Assembly (NCBI GenBank): GCA_038527215.1
Contig: JBCBGC010000049.1
Location: 1-51,255 of the forward strand
Direction of reading: 5' to 3'
From: JAWPMV01 sp038527215
GTDB taxonomy: Bacteria; Bacteroidota; Bacteroidia; J057
Length of the DNA stretch: 51,255 nucleotides
Part shown: in pieces, positions 1 to 9,447 of the stretch
How the letters are laid out: the number at the start of each line of letters is the position of its first letter
How positions within the stretch are numbered: position 1 is the first letter of the stretch
Translations under genes and position numbers: made by a program
Notes under the pieces: model-generated
Databases searched by the model: none
Told to the model about the DNA's origin: nothing
Seen by the model: the letters and a program-made list of their open reading frames with translations, nothing else

Positions 1-1557
1 AAAACCGTGGATGCCGCGGTAAACGACTTGCTCACTTTTCCTCCTATTCCCCTTCCGCCGGTAGACCCGGCCACCAATATGACCTGGGTGGTCAACGGGC
101 GGAACGGCGCGAATTCTCCAAATGACGAACTGATGCTGGTGGTTGGCTCCTGGTGGTTACATCAGAATTTCGACGCCACCCAACCCATCTCGGCTATGCA
201 GAAGATTTTCTTCTTTTTGCACACCAGTTTTGTCACCGGATATCAGGATGTAGAGTACAGCGAAAACCATTATTACACGCTCCGGCTTTTATTACACTAT
301 GTAGACAAAAGCTACAAGGAGCTGGCTAAAAAGGTATGCCTGGACAATGGCATGAATGATTACCTGGACATTGGGGAGAGTTCTAAAGGCAATCCCAATG
401 AAAACTTCGTCCGGGAATTTTTCGAACTCTTCACCATTGGCAAAGGCCCTACCATTGGTCCTGGGGACTATACCACCTTTACCGAAGATGATGTTCGCTC
501 GGCCGCCCGTTTGATGACGGGCTTTCGTCGGAATGACAGCTGGGCCGATCCCCTGCTTTGGGATGTGGATACGGGCTTACCCAGGGCTGAACGAGATCCG
601 GGGAATCATGATGAAACTGACAAAGCCTTTTCTGCTGCGTTTCAGGATCAAATCATCCTGGGCAGGAATACAGATGCAGGCATGCAGTTAGAGGTGGATG
701 AGTTTGTGGACATGATATTTGCCCAACAAGCCACCGCCAAAGAAATCGTGAGAAGGCTTTATCGATTCTTTATTTCCTACCGGGTAACCCAGGAAATTGA
801 AGATGACATCATCACCCCGCTTTCGCTGACCCTGATCGCCAATAATTACGTAATGGTCCCGGTCATTTCTCAATTGCTGAAAAGTCAGCACTTTTATGAT
901 GATGACGATTCCGACAATACGGATGAGCTCATAGGCGCTCAGATCAAATCTCCCCTGGAATTACAGATCGGCATGATGCGATTCTTTGATCTCACGCCGC
1001 CCGATCCCCTCCTCCTGCCTTTTGATGCATATATCAATTTCTACCGCTGGGGGATGCAGGAGCCTTTGACTGAAGCTTGTTTTGAGCTATTCAATCCTCC
1101 TGAGGTAGCTGGATACCAGCCTATATATCAGGCTCCGGAGTTCAACCGGCTCTGGATCAGTGCAAAATCCCTTCCTGCACGGTATGCGCTGGCAGACGTA
1201 CATATTGGCACCAATAATATGCTGCTAAATTTCGATCTGCTTACCTGGGTCCAGCAAGCTACCAACATTACCGACTATGCAGGTGCAGACCCCGCAGGCA
1301 CCCCTGGGCCGCATCCCGGAGCCCGGATTGGCAGCCATCTGGTGAGGGAGTTGGTGGATTACCTCTTACCTGAGCCGATTGATCAAGCCCGCTTTGATTA
1401 CTTCCTCATTGAAATCCTTCTGGATAATCTGAGTGAGATGAACTGGATGAACGAGTGGGATAACTACCTCGTTTCTGGCGACGAAACCAACGTACGCCCG
1501 CAAATCGAAAAGCTGGTCCGAGCCCTTCTCCAGTCTCCGGAGTACCAGCTCGGATAG
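1..1557 (+). CDS. DUF1800 family protein, 5' end cut by window edge
   Basis: The frame is open to the left edge, so the true start and any export signal lie outside the window; 516 residues follow the first possible start (GTG at 7). The stretch NENFVREFFELFTIG followed by TEDDVRSAARLMTGF is the core pattern of DUF1800 proteins. This family is usually encoded next to a DUF1501 protein, as here, where the next gene starts 33 bp downstream on the same strand. The biochemical role of the family is not established; both partners are generally predicted to be exported. The protein ends in a helical region with no T9SS sorting domain. The family call is confident, the function unknown. Confidence 0.85.
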   Translation, partial: KTVDAAVNDLLTFPPIPLPPVDPATNMTWVVNGRNGANSPNDELMLVVGSWWLHQNFDATQPISAMQKIFFFLHTSFVTGYQDVEYSENHYYTLRLLLHYVDKSYKELAKKVCLDNGMNDYLDIGESSKGNPNENFVREFFELFTIGKGPTIGPGDYTTFTEDDVRSAARLMTGFRRNDSWADPLLWDVDTGLPRAERDPGNHDETDKAFSAAFQDQIILGRNTDAGMQLEVDEFVDMIFAQQATAKEIVRRLYRFFISYRVTQEIEDDIITPLSLTLIANNYVMVPVISQLLKSQHFYDDDDSDNTDELIGAQIKSPLELQIGMMRFFDLTPPDPLLLPFDAYINFYRWGMQEPLTEACFELFNPPEVAGYQPIYQAPEFNRLWISAKSLPARYALADVHIGTNNMLLNFDLLTWVQQATNITDYAGADPAGTPGPHPGARIGSHLVRELVDYLLPEPIDQARFDYFLIEILLDNLSEMNWMNEWDNYLVSGDETNVRPQIEKLVRALLQSPEYQLG

Positions 1558-1590
1558 CAGTCTTTTTTTCAATCAAAGCTCCTTTAAGTT

Positions 1591-3363
1591 ATGCGCAGAA
1601 GAGATTTCGTAAAAAATATGCTCCCGCTCACCGTAGCACCTTTCATGCTGGGCGGGGTACCCCTTCGGGCCATGGGGCAGAGCCTCATGACCAGCTCTTT
1701 TACTTGTGATGAAGTATCCGACCGGGCCCTGGTCATCATCCAGCTCCACGGCGGAAATGACGGACTCAACACCCTCATTCCTCTCAATCATTATGGAACC
1801 TACAAAAATCTCCGTCCGATCATTGGCGTCGATAATGTAGGGGTCCGAAAATATCTTGATCTGGACCAGACCCTGCCGAGTAACCAGCAAATCGGCTTAC
1901 ACCCTGACCTGGGAGGCATCAAATCCCTGTATGACGATGGCATGGTGAATTTTGTCCAGGAAGTAGGCTATCCCAATATGAACGGCTCCCACTTCCGGGG
2001 AACTGACATCTGGCTAACCGGCCGGGATTCGGCTTCCATGAGCACCCAGGAACCATCTGGTTGGTGGGGTCGCTACCTGGACCATCGCTTTCCCAATTAT
2101 CCTGATGCCTTTCCCAATCCCGACATGGAAGATCCTCCGGGCATTGAGTTTGGCAGCCATATTATTTCTCTGGGATTCCATCGGGAGATTGGCATTCCCA
2201 TGGGAATTACCATTGGCAATAATCCGTCCAACTTTGCCAGCCTGGTCAGCGGAGTAGGTGGCTCCCTACCCGCCAACTTCCCGGCGACCGAATATGGAGA
2301 GGAACTCAAGTATATCGTAGATGTGCAGCGCACGACCAATGTGTATGCCTCCCGTTTGGAAACCATCTATAACGCAGGCTCCAACACCGCAGGAGTCGTC
2401 TATCCGGATTCCTACCACACCAGCACCAACAATAACTATAGCAATCGTCTGGCCCCTCAATTAAAGACGGTAGCCAGATTGCTCAGTGGAGGTAGCAAAA
2501 CCAAAGTCTTCCTGGTTCGCATCGGCGGCTTTGACACCCATGAAGATCAGGCCATCGTCAACAAACCTTCTTTTGGGGGACACGGTGCCCTGCTTTATCA
2601 CCTCTCAGAGAGCATCAAAGCCTTTCAGGATGACCTAAAAGGCCTGGGATTGGATGATCGCGTACTCACGCTGACCATCTCCGAATTTGGGCGGCAGGTA
2701 GCTGAAAATGGCACCTATGGTACCGACCATGGCACCACTGGCCCCATGATGATCGTCGGCAGAGGGGTAAATGGCGGCGTTACCGGAAGTAATCCGGACC
2801 TGACCAATCTCGTTCACAACCGTTTGGTCGGTCAGCAATACGATTATCGCAATGTATTAGCCACGGTGATGATGGACTGGTTTGGAGCCAACTATGGCAC
2901 CCTGGACCATGTTGAGTTCTATGAACACTCAGCCAACAAACTCGATCTCATCAACAACAATTATATTGACGACCAGGGCAATTCCGTGGATTTTGTAGCA
3001 GATCCAGCCTGTGATCCTACACCGGATCTGCCTCCTCCCCCGCCTACGGGCGGCGGTGGTGGCTCCACCAATCTGCAGGATGCCATTAACCTCTCTTTAA
3101 ATCTATACCCGAATCCGGCTGTAGATCGCTTTGAAGTAGAGGTATCCGTAGAAAAGATGATTCCTGTTCAAGCCCGTCTGTTTGACCTGAGTGGAAAACT
3201 GCTCTGGCAGGAAGGCCACAACCTGCTGGTCGGCACCCATAAGCTCCAGGTAGCGGTAGGGCATCTGACGGCTGGCATGTATATCTTCCAACTGGTGGCT
3301 ACCTCCGGTGGCAAGTACCAAAACCAGATACTGGGCAGCCAAAAAGTAGAAGTCAGGAAATAA
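1591..3363 (+). CDS. DUF1501 secreted protein with Tat-like signal and T9SS sorting domain
   Basis: 590 residues. The N-terminus MRRRDFVKNMLPLTVAPF carries a twin-arginine-type motif (RRDFVK) and a hydrophobic stretch. The body has DUF1501 (sulfatase-like fold) hallmarks: LVIIQLHGGNDGLNTLIPL near residue 50, GSHFRGTDIW near 130, and a late TLTISEFGRQVAENG plus GTDHGTTGPMMIVG segment. A proline- and glycine-rich linker (about 475-490) leads to a C-terminal domain with LNLYPNPAVDRFEV, a type A T9SS sorting signal. It is therefore predicted to cross the inner membrane by Tat and the outer membrane by T9SS. It probably forms an operon with the DUF1800 gene upstream. The substrate is unknown. Confidence 0.88.
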   Translation: MRRRDFVKNMLPLTVAPFMLGGVPLRAMGQSLMTSSFTCDEVSDRALVIIQLHGGNDGLNTLIPLNHYGTYKNLRPIIGVDNVGVRKYLDLDQTLPSNQQIGLHPDLGGIKSLYDDGMVNFVQEVGYPNMNGSHFRGTDIWLTGRDSASMSTQEPSGWWGRYLDHRFPNYPDAFPNPDMEDPPGIEFGSHIISLGFHREIGIPMGITIGNNPSNFASLVSGVGGSLPANFPATEYGEELKYIVDVQRTTNVYASRLETIYNAGSNTAGVVYPDSYHTSTNNNYSNRLAPQLKTVARLLSGGSKTKVFLVRIGGFDTHEDQAIVNKPSFGGHGALLYHLSESIKAFQDDLKGLGLDDRVLTLTISEFGRQVAENGTYGTDHGTTGPMMIVGRGVNGGVTGSNPDLTNLVHNRLVGQQYDYRNVLATVMMDWFGANYGTLDHVEFYEHSANKLDLINNNYIDDQGNSVDFVADPACDPTPDLPPPPPTGGGGGSTNLQDAINLSLNLYPNPAVDRFEVEVSVEKMIPVQARLFDLSGKLLWQEGHNLLVGTHKLQVAVGHLTAGMYIFQLVATSGGKYQNQILGSQKVEVRK

Positions 3364-3394
3364 AAAATCACCCTTTTCAGGGGGATTAGGTAGC

Positions 3395-3430
3395 ATGGCT
3401 ACTCCTTTTGGGAGTAGCCATCATTTTTTA
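3395..3430. terminator. Terminator hairpin between convergent genes
   Basis: An 11-bp perfect stem (ATGGCTACTCC with GGAGTAGCCAT, loop TTTTG) is followed on the + strand by a T-run. On the - strand the downstream sequence also reaches a T-run, so it may serve both converging genes. Confidence 0.8.
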
Positions 3431-3450
3431 TATCGGACCGAAAAGAGGGG

Positions 3451-4401
3451 TTATTTAATGGTGAAGTTTCCCTGGCCAATCAGCTCGTTATCTGCATACA
3501 CATAGATAGCCTGATTGCCTTTCTGAGGCTTATTCTCATCAGAAGGTGTGTAGGTAATGCATACATCCTGGGAGCGACGGTTGAATTCAATGGCCTGACT
3601 AGCGGTGTAGGTCGTCTTTTGTCCATCCAGGGTAAAGGAACCACTGAAACTGTCGTTAAAATTGGTATTGGTACTGCCATCGGGGTTTTCCCACACCACA
3701 TACACACGGCGCTGCCCGGGAGCCGCAATCAGGTTTTCTAAAATGGTAAAGCATATCTTGAGATTCTCCAATCCGCGACGACGGAAGGACACATCCTGCT
3801 TTTCCTTACCTTTTTTAGAGACGTTGAAAAAGACAAAATCTTTGGTTTGTAAAGCCGAAGCCAACTGTACGGTTTGGGCCAGTTGCTCGGTAGTGGCATT
3901 GTTCTCCTCCTGAAGGGTCTGGAACTGACTCTTTAGTTGGGTCTCGTTCTCCACCAGGCTATCCACCTGTCCGGCCAGGACTTGATTTTGTTGCTCCAGG
4001 AAAGCCAGACGTTCCTGATAGTTGGAGACGACCGATTGGAGCTCTTTGATGCGATTCTCCATGTTCCGGATTTCGCGGCTGCGGGCTAGCTCCTGGGAGC
4101 GAGCAGTTTCCAGCTGGGCGGCCATCTGCTTGAGCGCCTGATCCTTTTCATCCAGCAGCATGCGTTGAGAAGCCAGATCCATGTCTTTGCTCTCCAACTC
4201 ATTCTTAAAATTGAAGATTTCATCCTCCAGCTGCACGATTTCCTGGCTCAGTTCGGAAAGGCGGGTATCCTTTTGCTGAGAAGCGTTTTTTTCGGAAAAA
4301 TATTTAACGGAGAAATACCCTAATGCAGAGAGCACCAGTATAGAGGCGATTACGAGAATGGCCCGACTGGTCGTTTTTGAATTTTGGGTAGTGGTTGCCA
4401 T
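3451..4401 (-). CDS. Membrane-anchored coiled-coil protein of unknown function
   Basis: 316 residues. A single transmembrane segment lies at about residues 13-33. A long charged heptad-rich coiled coil (about 40-185) follows, with many E, Q and L residues. The C-terminal domain of about 120 residues is rich in beta-strand-like sequence and starts near KDFVFFNVSKKGKEK. The topology suggests an inner-membrane anchor with the coil and C-terminal domain on one side. I do not recognise the family; similar N-anchored coiled-coil proteins are common in Bacteroidota. The gene stands alone, converging on the DUF1501 gene and separated from it by a terminator. Confidence 0.75.
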   Translation of the reverse strand: MATTTQNSKTTSRAILVIASILVLSALGYFSVKYFSEKNASQQKDTRLSELSQEIVQLEDEIFNFKNELESKDMDLASQRMLLDEKDQALKQMAAQLETARSQELARSREIRNMENRIKELQSVVSNYQERLAFLEQQNQVLAGQVDSLVENETQLKSQFQTLQEENNATTEQLAQTVQLASALQTKDFVFFNVSKKGKEKQDVSFRRRGLENLKICFTILENLIAAPGQRRVYVVWENPDGSTNTNFNDSFSGSFTLDGQKTTYTASQAIEFNRRSQDVCITYTPSDENKPQKGNQAIYVYADNELIGQGNFTIK

Positions 4402-4477
4402 AAACCGGGAATTTGCACTTGTTTTAAGGGGAATGGCTGGTAAAGCGAATCTACATTAGTTCGTAGAATTATACCAA

Positions 4478-5173
4478 TTAAGGGAACATATCTTCCAAGA
4501 TACGGAGAATTACGGAATCTAGTTGGGCCAGAGCCGCAGGGATATCCCACTGAGCCCGATTGCGTCTTTCTACCCGATTGGAAATCGTTCTGATTTCCGC
4601 AAAAGGAATGCCTGATTGACGCATCGCCAAAAAGAATGCTGCCCCTTCCATACTTTCGATCTGCGGATGCCATAAAGCCTGGGTTTTCTCAATGCTTTTT
4701 TCCGCCCCATGCACGCGATTGACCGTGATGCTGTGCACCTGAGGGAGCTTCGTCAAGGCCGGGTGGGGGTTGAGCAAGGTATTGTAAACCGACTGGTCAT
4801 TTTCCCGAAACAAAGGAAAGCTCATCTCTTCCAAAGAAAGAAAGCGATCTCCATCCTCGGCCCCTAATTCGGCAAAGGTATTCTGGCGTACTTCCACGGC
4901 TTCTCCTATGCCTATGGCGGGATCAAAACTACCGGCTATGCCCAGATGAAGCGCAAAATCTGGCGCTTGATGAGCAAGGTACCCGCCCAGCTTCCAGGCG
5001 GCATTCACCATGCCAATGCCCGTATGCAGCAGGCGCAGCTTTTTGGTCCGAAAAAGACCTTCAAAGACATCCGGGTTGACTTGTTTCAGTTCCAGCGTCT
5101 TTCGCAGGCCTTGCGTTTCCAGGGCTGTCGCCGCTACCAGCAGTACTGATTCCATAGCCACGTTTTTGTCCAT
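4478..5173 (-). CDS. mqnB: Futalosine hydrolase
   Basis: 231 residues. MqnB cleaves the N-glycosidic bond of futalosine, releasing hypoxanthine, in the futalosine route to menaquinone. The sequence fits the PNP/UDP phosphorylase-like hydrolase fold: VAATALETQGL at the N-terminus, LLHTGIGMVNAAWKLG, the glycine-rich LHLGIAGSFDPAIGIGEAV, and IESMEGAAFFLAMRQSGIPFAEIRTISN near the C-terminus, the nucleoside-binding E-x-E/G type segment of this family. The start at 5173 lies 5 bp after the stop of the upstream acyltransferase-like gene; the next ATG, at 5155, is an alternative. No other menaquinone gene is visible nearby. Cytoplasmic. Confidence 0.85.
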   Translation of the reverse strand: MDKNVAMESVLLVAATALETQGLRKTLELKQVNPDVFEGLFRTKKLRLLHTGIGMVNAAWKLGGYLAHQAPDFALHLGIAGSFDPAIGIGEAVEVRQNTFAELGAEDGDRFLSLEEMSFPLFRENDQSVYNTLLNPHPALTKLPQVHSITVNRVHGAEKSIEKTQALWHPQIESMEGAAFFLAMRQSGIPFAEIRTISNRVERRNRAQWDIPAALAQLDSVILRILEDMFP

Positions 5174-5178
5174 TCAAG

Positions 5179-6381
5179 CTAGATCTTCAGGAAAATTCCT
5201 CTTTTGTACATCCCCCAAACCAGCACGTAAATAAACAGGGTATAGACCAGCGCCCAAAGGAAAGAAGCCATTTCCGGCGAGGCTCCCCAGGCGGTCAAGG
5301 TATCCAAAAAACCGGAAATAATGGTCCACTGTTCTCCCTCCGCGCCAAATTTGATCCGGAAAGGGAAATTCAGCAAGCTATGCAGCGCATAGGCGGCAAT
5401 CGCGTTGGACCCAAATACCTTAAAAGGAAAGGTCCAGTTCCCACGATTGTATTGTTTGATATCCACAAACCAATACAAGGCTCCCAGGCTCATCAGGGCG
5501 AGACCAGAGGTATACATGACATAAGAAGAGGTCCAGAGATTTTTGTTAAAAGGGAAGAACCAGTCCCACATATTGCCGATCGTCAAGGCCAGGAATCCCA
5601 GACTCAACAGCCAAATCACCTTCTGCTCATGGGTTTGGTCCTGCATGATGATCTTACCGGCCAGAATGCCCGACAAACCAGTTGCGATAGCGGGGATCGT
5701 ACTCAGGAAACCCTCCGGGTCCCAACTATATTGATACAGCCGCCCCGGGACAATCAATCGGTCCAGATAAGCCTGCAGGTTGGTGCCGGGTTCCAGGTTG
5801 GGGGCGATAAAGCCTTCCGAAACGGTATGAATCCCCTCGACGGGAATCATCCCGGCAATGGCTTTGACCGTACCGGTATCCAGGGCCACCTGAATGGTCT
5901 CATCAATTGGCACCGGAATGAGGGTCATCATGCCCCAGTAGCCCACCAATAAGCCGCCGGTAATCCAGGCCAGGCTTTTCCAGTTATCCGTTCGGAGAAA
6001 TATGAGGGAGCAGGCCAGGTAGACAAAAGCAATGCGGTGCAGGACGCCAACCAGACGGATATTGGAAAAATCAAAATTTGGCCACAGCCACAGAAATACG
6101 CCCAGGCCATAGATGATCAGCGTCCGACGCAGTACTTTTTTCAGGATGACGCCTTGAGGGACTTCTTTGGCCTTCAGTTTTGAAAAAGAAAGTGTGATGG
6201 CGACCCCGACGATGAAGAGGAAAAAAGGGAAGACAAAATCCGTGGGGGTGATGCCATGCCATTCTGCATGGTGCAGGGGGGTATAAATATGTCCCCAGTC
6301 TCCGGCATCATTAACCACGATCATTCCCGCGATGGTAATGCCCCGGAAGATGTCCAAAGAGACAAGTCGGTTTGAAAGCAT
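5179..6381 (-). CDS. DUF5009/HGSNAT-like membrane acyltransferase
   Basis: 400 residues from the start at 6381. That start is preferred because the longer frame would run into the preceding gene and because SLDIFRGITIAGMIVVN is the usual N-terminus of the family. About ten hydrophobic segments follow. The early loop HAEWHGITPTDFVFPFFLFIVGVAI contains the conserved His and D-F-V-F-P pattern of the heparan-alpha-glucosaminide N-acetyltransferase/NagX group, which transfers acetyl groups to amino sugars across the membrane. The exact substrate here is unknown. The gene sits 37 bp after the hybrid kinase gene and 5 bp before mqnB on the same strand, so the three may be co-transcribed. Confidence 0.82.
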   Translation of the reverse strand: MLSNRLVSLDIFRGITIAGMIVVNDAGDWGHIYTPLHHAEWHGITPTDFVFPFFLFIVGVAITLSFSKLKAKEVPQGVILKKVLRRTLIIYGLGVFLWLWPNFDFSNIRLVGVLHRIAFVYLACSLIFLRTDNWKSLAWITGGLLVGYWGMMTLIPVPIDETIQVALDTGTVKAIAGMIPVEGIHTVSEGFIAPNLEPGTNLQAYLDRLIVPGRLYQYSWDPEGFLSTIPAIATGLSGILAGKIIMQDQTHEQKVIWLLSLGFLALTIGNMWDWFFPFNKNLWTSSYVMYTSGLALMSLGALYWFVDIKQYNRGNWTFPFKVFGSNAIAAYALHSLLNFPFRIKFGAEGEQWTIISGFLDTLTAWGASPEMASFLWALVYTLFIYVLVWGMYKRGIFLKI

Positions 6382-6418
6382 AGTAGTAGCGTATAGCAGC
6401 GGAAGATACGAGCTTTTC

Positions 6419-9331
6419 CTACAAATGCGAATCAGGGCTGGAGCTTTTGTTTTCTCCGGGGCGGACCTCTGTGGGAGATAAGCCAAATTGATCTTTGAAG
6501 CACTTAGAAAAATAGGCAGGACTGGAAAAGCCTACTAAATAAGAAATCTCCGCTGCCGTACCGGCTCCCTGCATCAGCAAAGATTTGGCGCGGTGGAGAC
6601 GGACCGTGCGCACCAAAATAGAAGGGGACATATCGGTAAGGGCTTTGATTCGTCGGTGAAGTTGGGCCCGACTCAGGCCCACCTCCTGGGCAAATACCTC
6701 CACCGAAAACTGCTCATCCGCCACTTTTGCTTCCAAAATGCCCATCACCCTATCCAGGAAAGCCTGATCGGTAGAGTTGACGCTGACCTCTTTGAGTTTA
6801 AGCCCATCTGCTTCACTGAATTTCTCGCGGAGGAGCTTGCGCTGTTTGATCAGGTTGCGCACACGGGTCAGCAGTTCCTTTTCATCAAAGGGTTTGGTAA
6901 GATAATCATCGGCCCCAGTTTCCAAACCCGCGAGCTTACTGGGGCTGTCTCCTTTGGCCGTGAGCATCACAATGGGAATATGGCAGGTCAATTCATCTTC
7001 CTTCAGCCGGGCGGTCATGGCTTGCCCATCCAGCTTAGGCATCATCACATCCGTCACGATCAAATCCGGGAGATAATTCCGGGCCATCAGCAGACCCTGC
7101 TCCCCATCTTCCGCTTCTCGAATAATGAAGTTTTTCACCAAAGCCTGGCCGACCAATTCCCGCACATCTGCATTATCTTCCACGATCAGGATTTCTCCCT
7201 GCAGATTTACCTCCGGAGGCACCTGAGCTTTTAGCGTTTTTACTGGGGTAAAAGCCGGACTGAAGATATCTTCTGCCTGATAAGAAACCCGCGGCAAAGC
7301 TTCTGTCCCAGCCGGTCGCAAGGGCAGCTCCACCCTAATGCGGGTCCCTTTCCCAATCCGGCTTTCCAAATCAATGTGCCCTTCGTGCAGTTGAACCAAC
7401 TCTTTGGTCAAAGCCAGTCCGATTCCTACGCCTTCCACCTCAGAGCCTTCTACCCGATAAAAGCGATCAAAAATCTGCGCCTGCTGCTCCTCAGGTATCC
7501 CCATTCCAGAATCTGACACAGCAATTTTTACGGATTCCGGGTCAGTGGTTACCTGAAGGTCCACCTGCCCTTCCTCAGGGGTATATTTAAAGGCGTTACT
7601 AAGAAGATTGGTGAGAATTTTCTGGAGTTTGTCCGGGTCAAAAGCGACCAACTGGGGCTGGTCGGGTATGGTGAGTTGGTAGTGTATTTCCTTAGAAGCG
7701 GCCAGGGATTCAAAGGAATGGGCCACTCCTTTGATAAAGGAAATGATATCCCCTTCCTGCAGACTCAGTTCCAGTTTGCCCGCTTCCAGGCGAGAGAGGT
7801 CTAGCAGTTGGTTGATCAATTCATACAGGCGTTTACCATTGCGGTGCATCAGATTAAGGTGATGCTGCAATTCTCCTTTAGGTTGCTGGTCCAGTAATTT
7901 TTTAACCGGCCCCAGGATGAGGGTCAGAGGTGTCCGGAATTCATGGGAGATATTGGCAAAAAAACGCGACTTCATCTGGTCCATTTCCCGGAGGTTCTCG
8001 GTTTCCTGCTCTTTGAGTTTGAGGGCAAAAGTGGTTTCTTTTCTGCGAGCCAGCTGACGGTAGTAGGTAAGCAAAAAAGTAGCAGCCATGATCAAAAAAA
8101 TCACTGAAGCCAGGATAATGCCCCAGATCCGCCGGTTCCGCTCGTTTTGCAAGCTCAGGGCATTTTCCGCCAATTCCCGGTCTTTTTTCTCCGATTCATA
8201 TTTCGCCTCCAAATCATCCAGCGCTTTGATTCTATCCAGGTTGGTCAGGCTGTCTTCTAGCTGTTCGGCTGTTTCCAGGTGGAGCAGGGCGTCCCGGTTT
8301 CTCCCCATCGCTTTATAGGTTCGGTAAAGGCCGCCTTCCGCTGCCTGCTCTTCCTTCAAACTCTTTACCTCCCTGGCGACTTCCAATGCCTGGAGGTACC
8401 AGCTTTCCGCCATGCGCAGGTTCCCGAGTTTTTTTTCCAGCCCTCCCAGACTTCGGTACACATAGGCCAGATGTAGCTTACGAGCCCCTTTTTCTCCCAG
8501 TTCTCGGGCACGGTCGAAAAAAAAACGGGCGGAATCCAGCATTTCCTTGCGCTCGAAGAGCAAGCCAAGGTTGCCATAAAGCGTCGGCAAAGCCGAGTAA
8601 ACCCGATTTTCTTCGGCCACCCGCGTGGCACGTTTGAGAAAAAATTCCGCGGAATCGAGGTCCCCGGCATCCTGATAGACGCTGCTGAGGTTATTGAGCG
8701 GGAGGAGAATTTGCGGGCCCTGGTTTCGCGTTTCTTCAATGGCCAGTCTTTTACGGATGTAGGTAGCTGCCCTGGGATAATCCTTTTGCGATTTATACAG
8801 GCTTCCCATCAACCCGTAAATCTCCCCTTGCATGCGCGGATTGTTGAACTGCTCTGCCAATTGTTGGGCCGCCTGCCCAAGGACCAGGGTACTATCAAAG
8901 TCATTGGCTCGTAGGGCTGCCTGGGCCAGATAGGTATAGGTAAAGGCCGCCATGGAATCTCTCCCCCACGCCAGAGCTTGCTGGTGCCCCTCGCGGAGGG
9001 TCGGGAGATAGGCTTCCTGCTTCCCATCCATGTTGAGGTACATGCCTTTCAGGATATAGGTCTGAATGTGCCAGTCCTGCCCTACGCCTTCCGGCCCCAG
9101 GTTTTCTGGAGGAAGGGTCAGAATTTGGTCAAAAAAATAAACAGAAGAATCCAGGCGCTTTTTGGCGCGATATTGTACGGCCAGGGTTTGGAAGGTAACG
9201 GCTCGCAGGCTATCAGAGATGGGGGCTTCCAGCATCTGCTTCAGGCTGTCCATAGGGACTCTATGCTGTCCCCATACCTGAAATGGCGACCAAAGCAGAA
9301 AGAGGAGGATCGAAGTAATGAGGATACGCAT
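6419..9331 (-). CDS. TPR hybrid histidine kinase / response regulator / AraC protein
   Basis: 970 residues from the ATG at 9331, chosen because MRILITSILLFLLWSPFQVWG is a signal peptide. Order: periplasmic TPR-like repeats (about 30-370), coiled linker, one transmembrane helix (403-424), HisKA dimerisation domain with phospho-acceptor His463 in NISHEFRTPL, HATPase domain (DSGMGI and GVGIGLAL boxes, about 570-675), receiver domain (about 714-828) with phospho-acceptor Asp761 in VTDVMMPKLDG and Lys813, and a C-terminal AraC-type DNA-binding domain (858-959). It is a single-chain sensor and transcription factor. Classical Bacteroidota hybrid systems use beta-propeller sensors; this one uses TPRs, so it may sense a protein or peptide. 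The targets are unknown. Confidence 0.92.
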   Translation of the reverse strand: MRILITSILLFLLWSPFQVWGQHRVPMDSLKQMLEAPISDSLRAVTFQTLAVQYRAKKRLDSSVYFFDQILTLPPENLGPEGVGQDWHIQTYILKGMYLNMDGKQEAYLPTLREGHQQALAWGRDSMAAFTYTYLAQAALRANDFDSTLVLGQAAQQLAEQFNNPRMQGEIYGLMGSLYKSQKDYPRAATYIRKRLAIEETRNQGPQILLPLNNLSSVYQDAGDLDSAEFFLKRATRVAEENRVYSALPTLYGNLGLLFERKEMLDSARFFFDRARELGEKGARKLHLAYVYRSLGGLEKKLGNLRMAESWYLQALEVAREVKSLKEEQAAEGGLYRTYKAMGRNRDALLHLETAEQLEDSLTNLDRIKALDDLEAKYESEKKDRELAENALSLQNERNRRIWGIILASVIFLIMAATFLLTYYRQLARRKETTFALKLKEQETENLREMDQMKSRFFANISHEFRTPLTLILGPVKKLLDQQPKGELQHHLNLMHRNGKRLYELINQLLDLSRLEAGKLELSLQEGDIISFIKGVAHSFESLAASKEIHYQLTIPDQPQLVAFDPDKLQKILTNLLSNAFKYTPEEGQVDLQVTTDPESVKIAVSDSGMGIPEEQQAQIFDRFYRVEGSEVEGVGIGLALTKELVQLHEGHIDLESRIGKGTRIRVELPLRPAGTEALPRVSYQAEDIFSPAFTPVKTLKAQVPPEVNLQGEILIVEDNADVRELVGQALVKNFIIREAEDGEQGLLMARNYLPDLIVTDVMMPKLDGQAMTARLKEDELTCHIPIVMLTAKGDSPSKLAGLETGADDYLTKPFDEKELLTRVRNLIKQRKLLREKFSEADGLKLKEVSVNSTDQAFLDRVMGILEAKVADEQFSVEVFAQEVGLSRAQLHRRIKALTDMSPSILVRTVRLHRAKSLLMQGAGTAAEISYLVGFSSPAYFSKCFKDQFGLSPTEVRPGENKSSSPDSHL

Positions 9332-9447
9332 GCACGAAAGGTTAATCCAAATATCAGGGACAAGACGCGCACTACAGGGGGAAGATTCTTTCAGTTTTCG
9401 AAATAACAAGATAATTCTTTTGCCGATTTATTGCCAAAGATACACAA

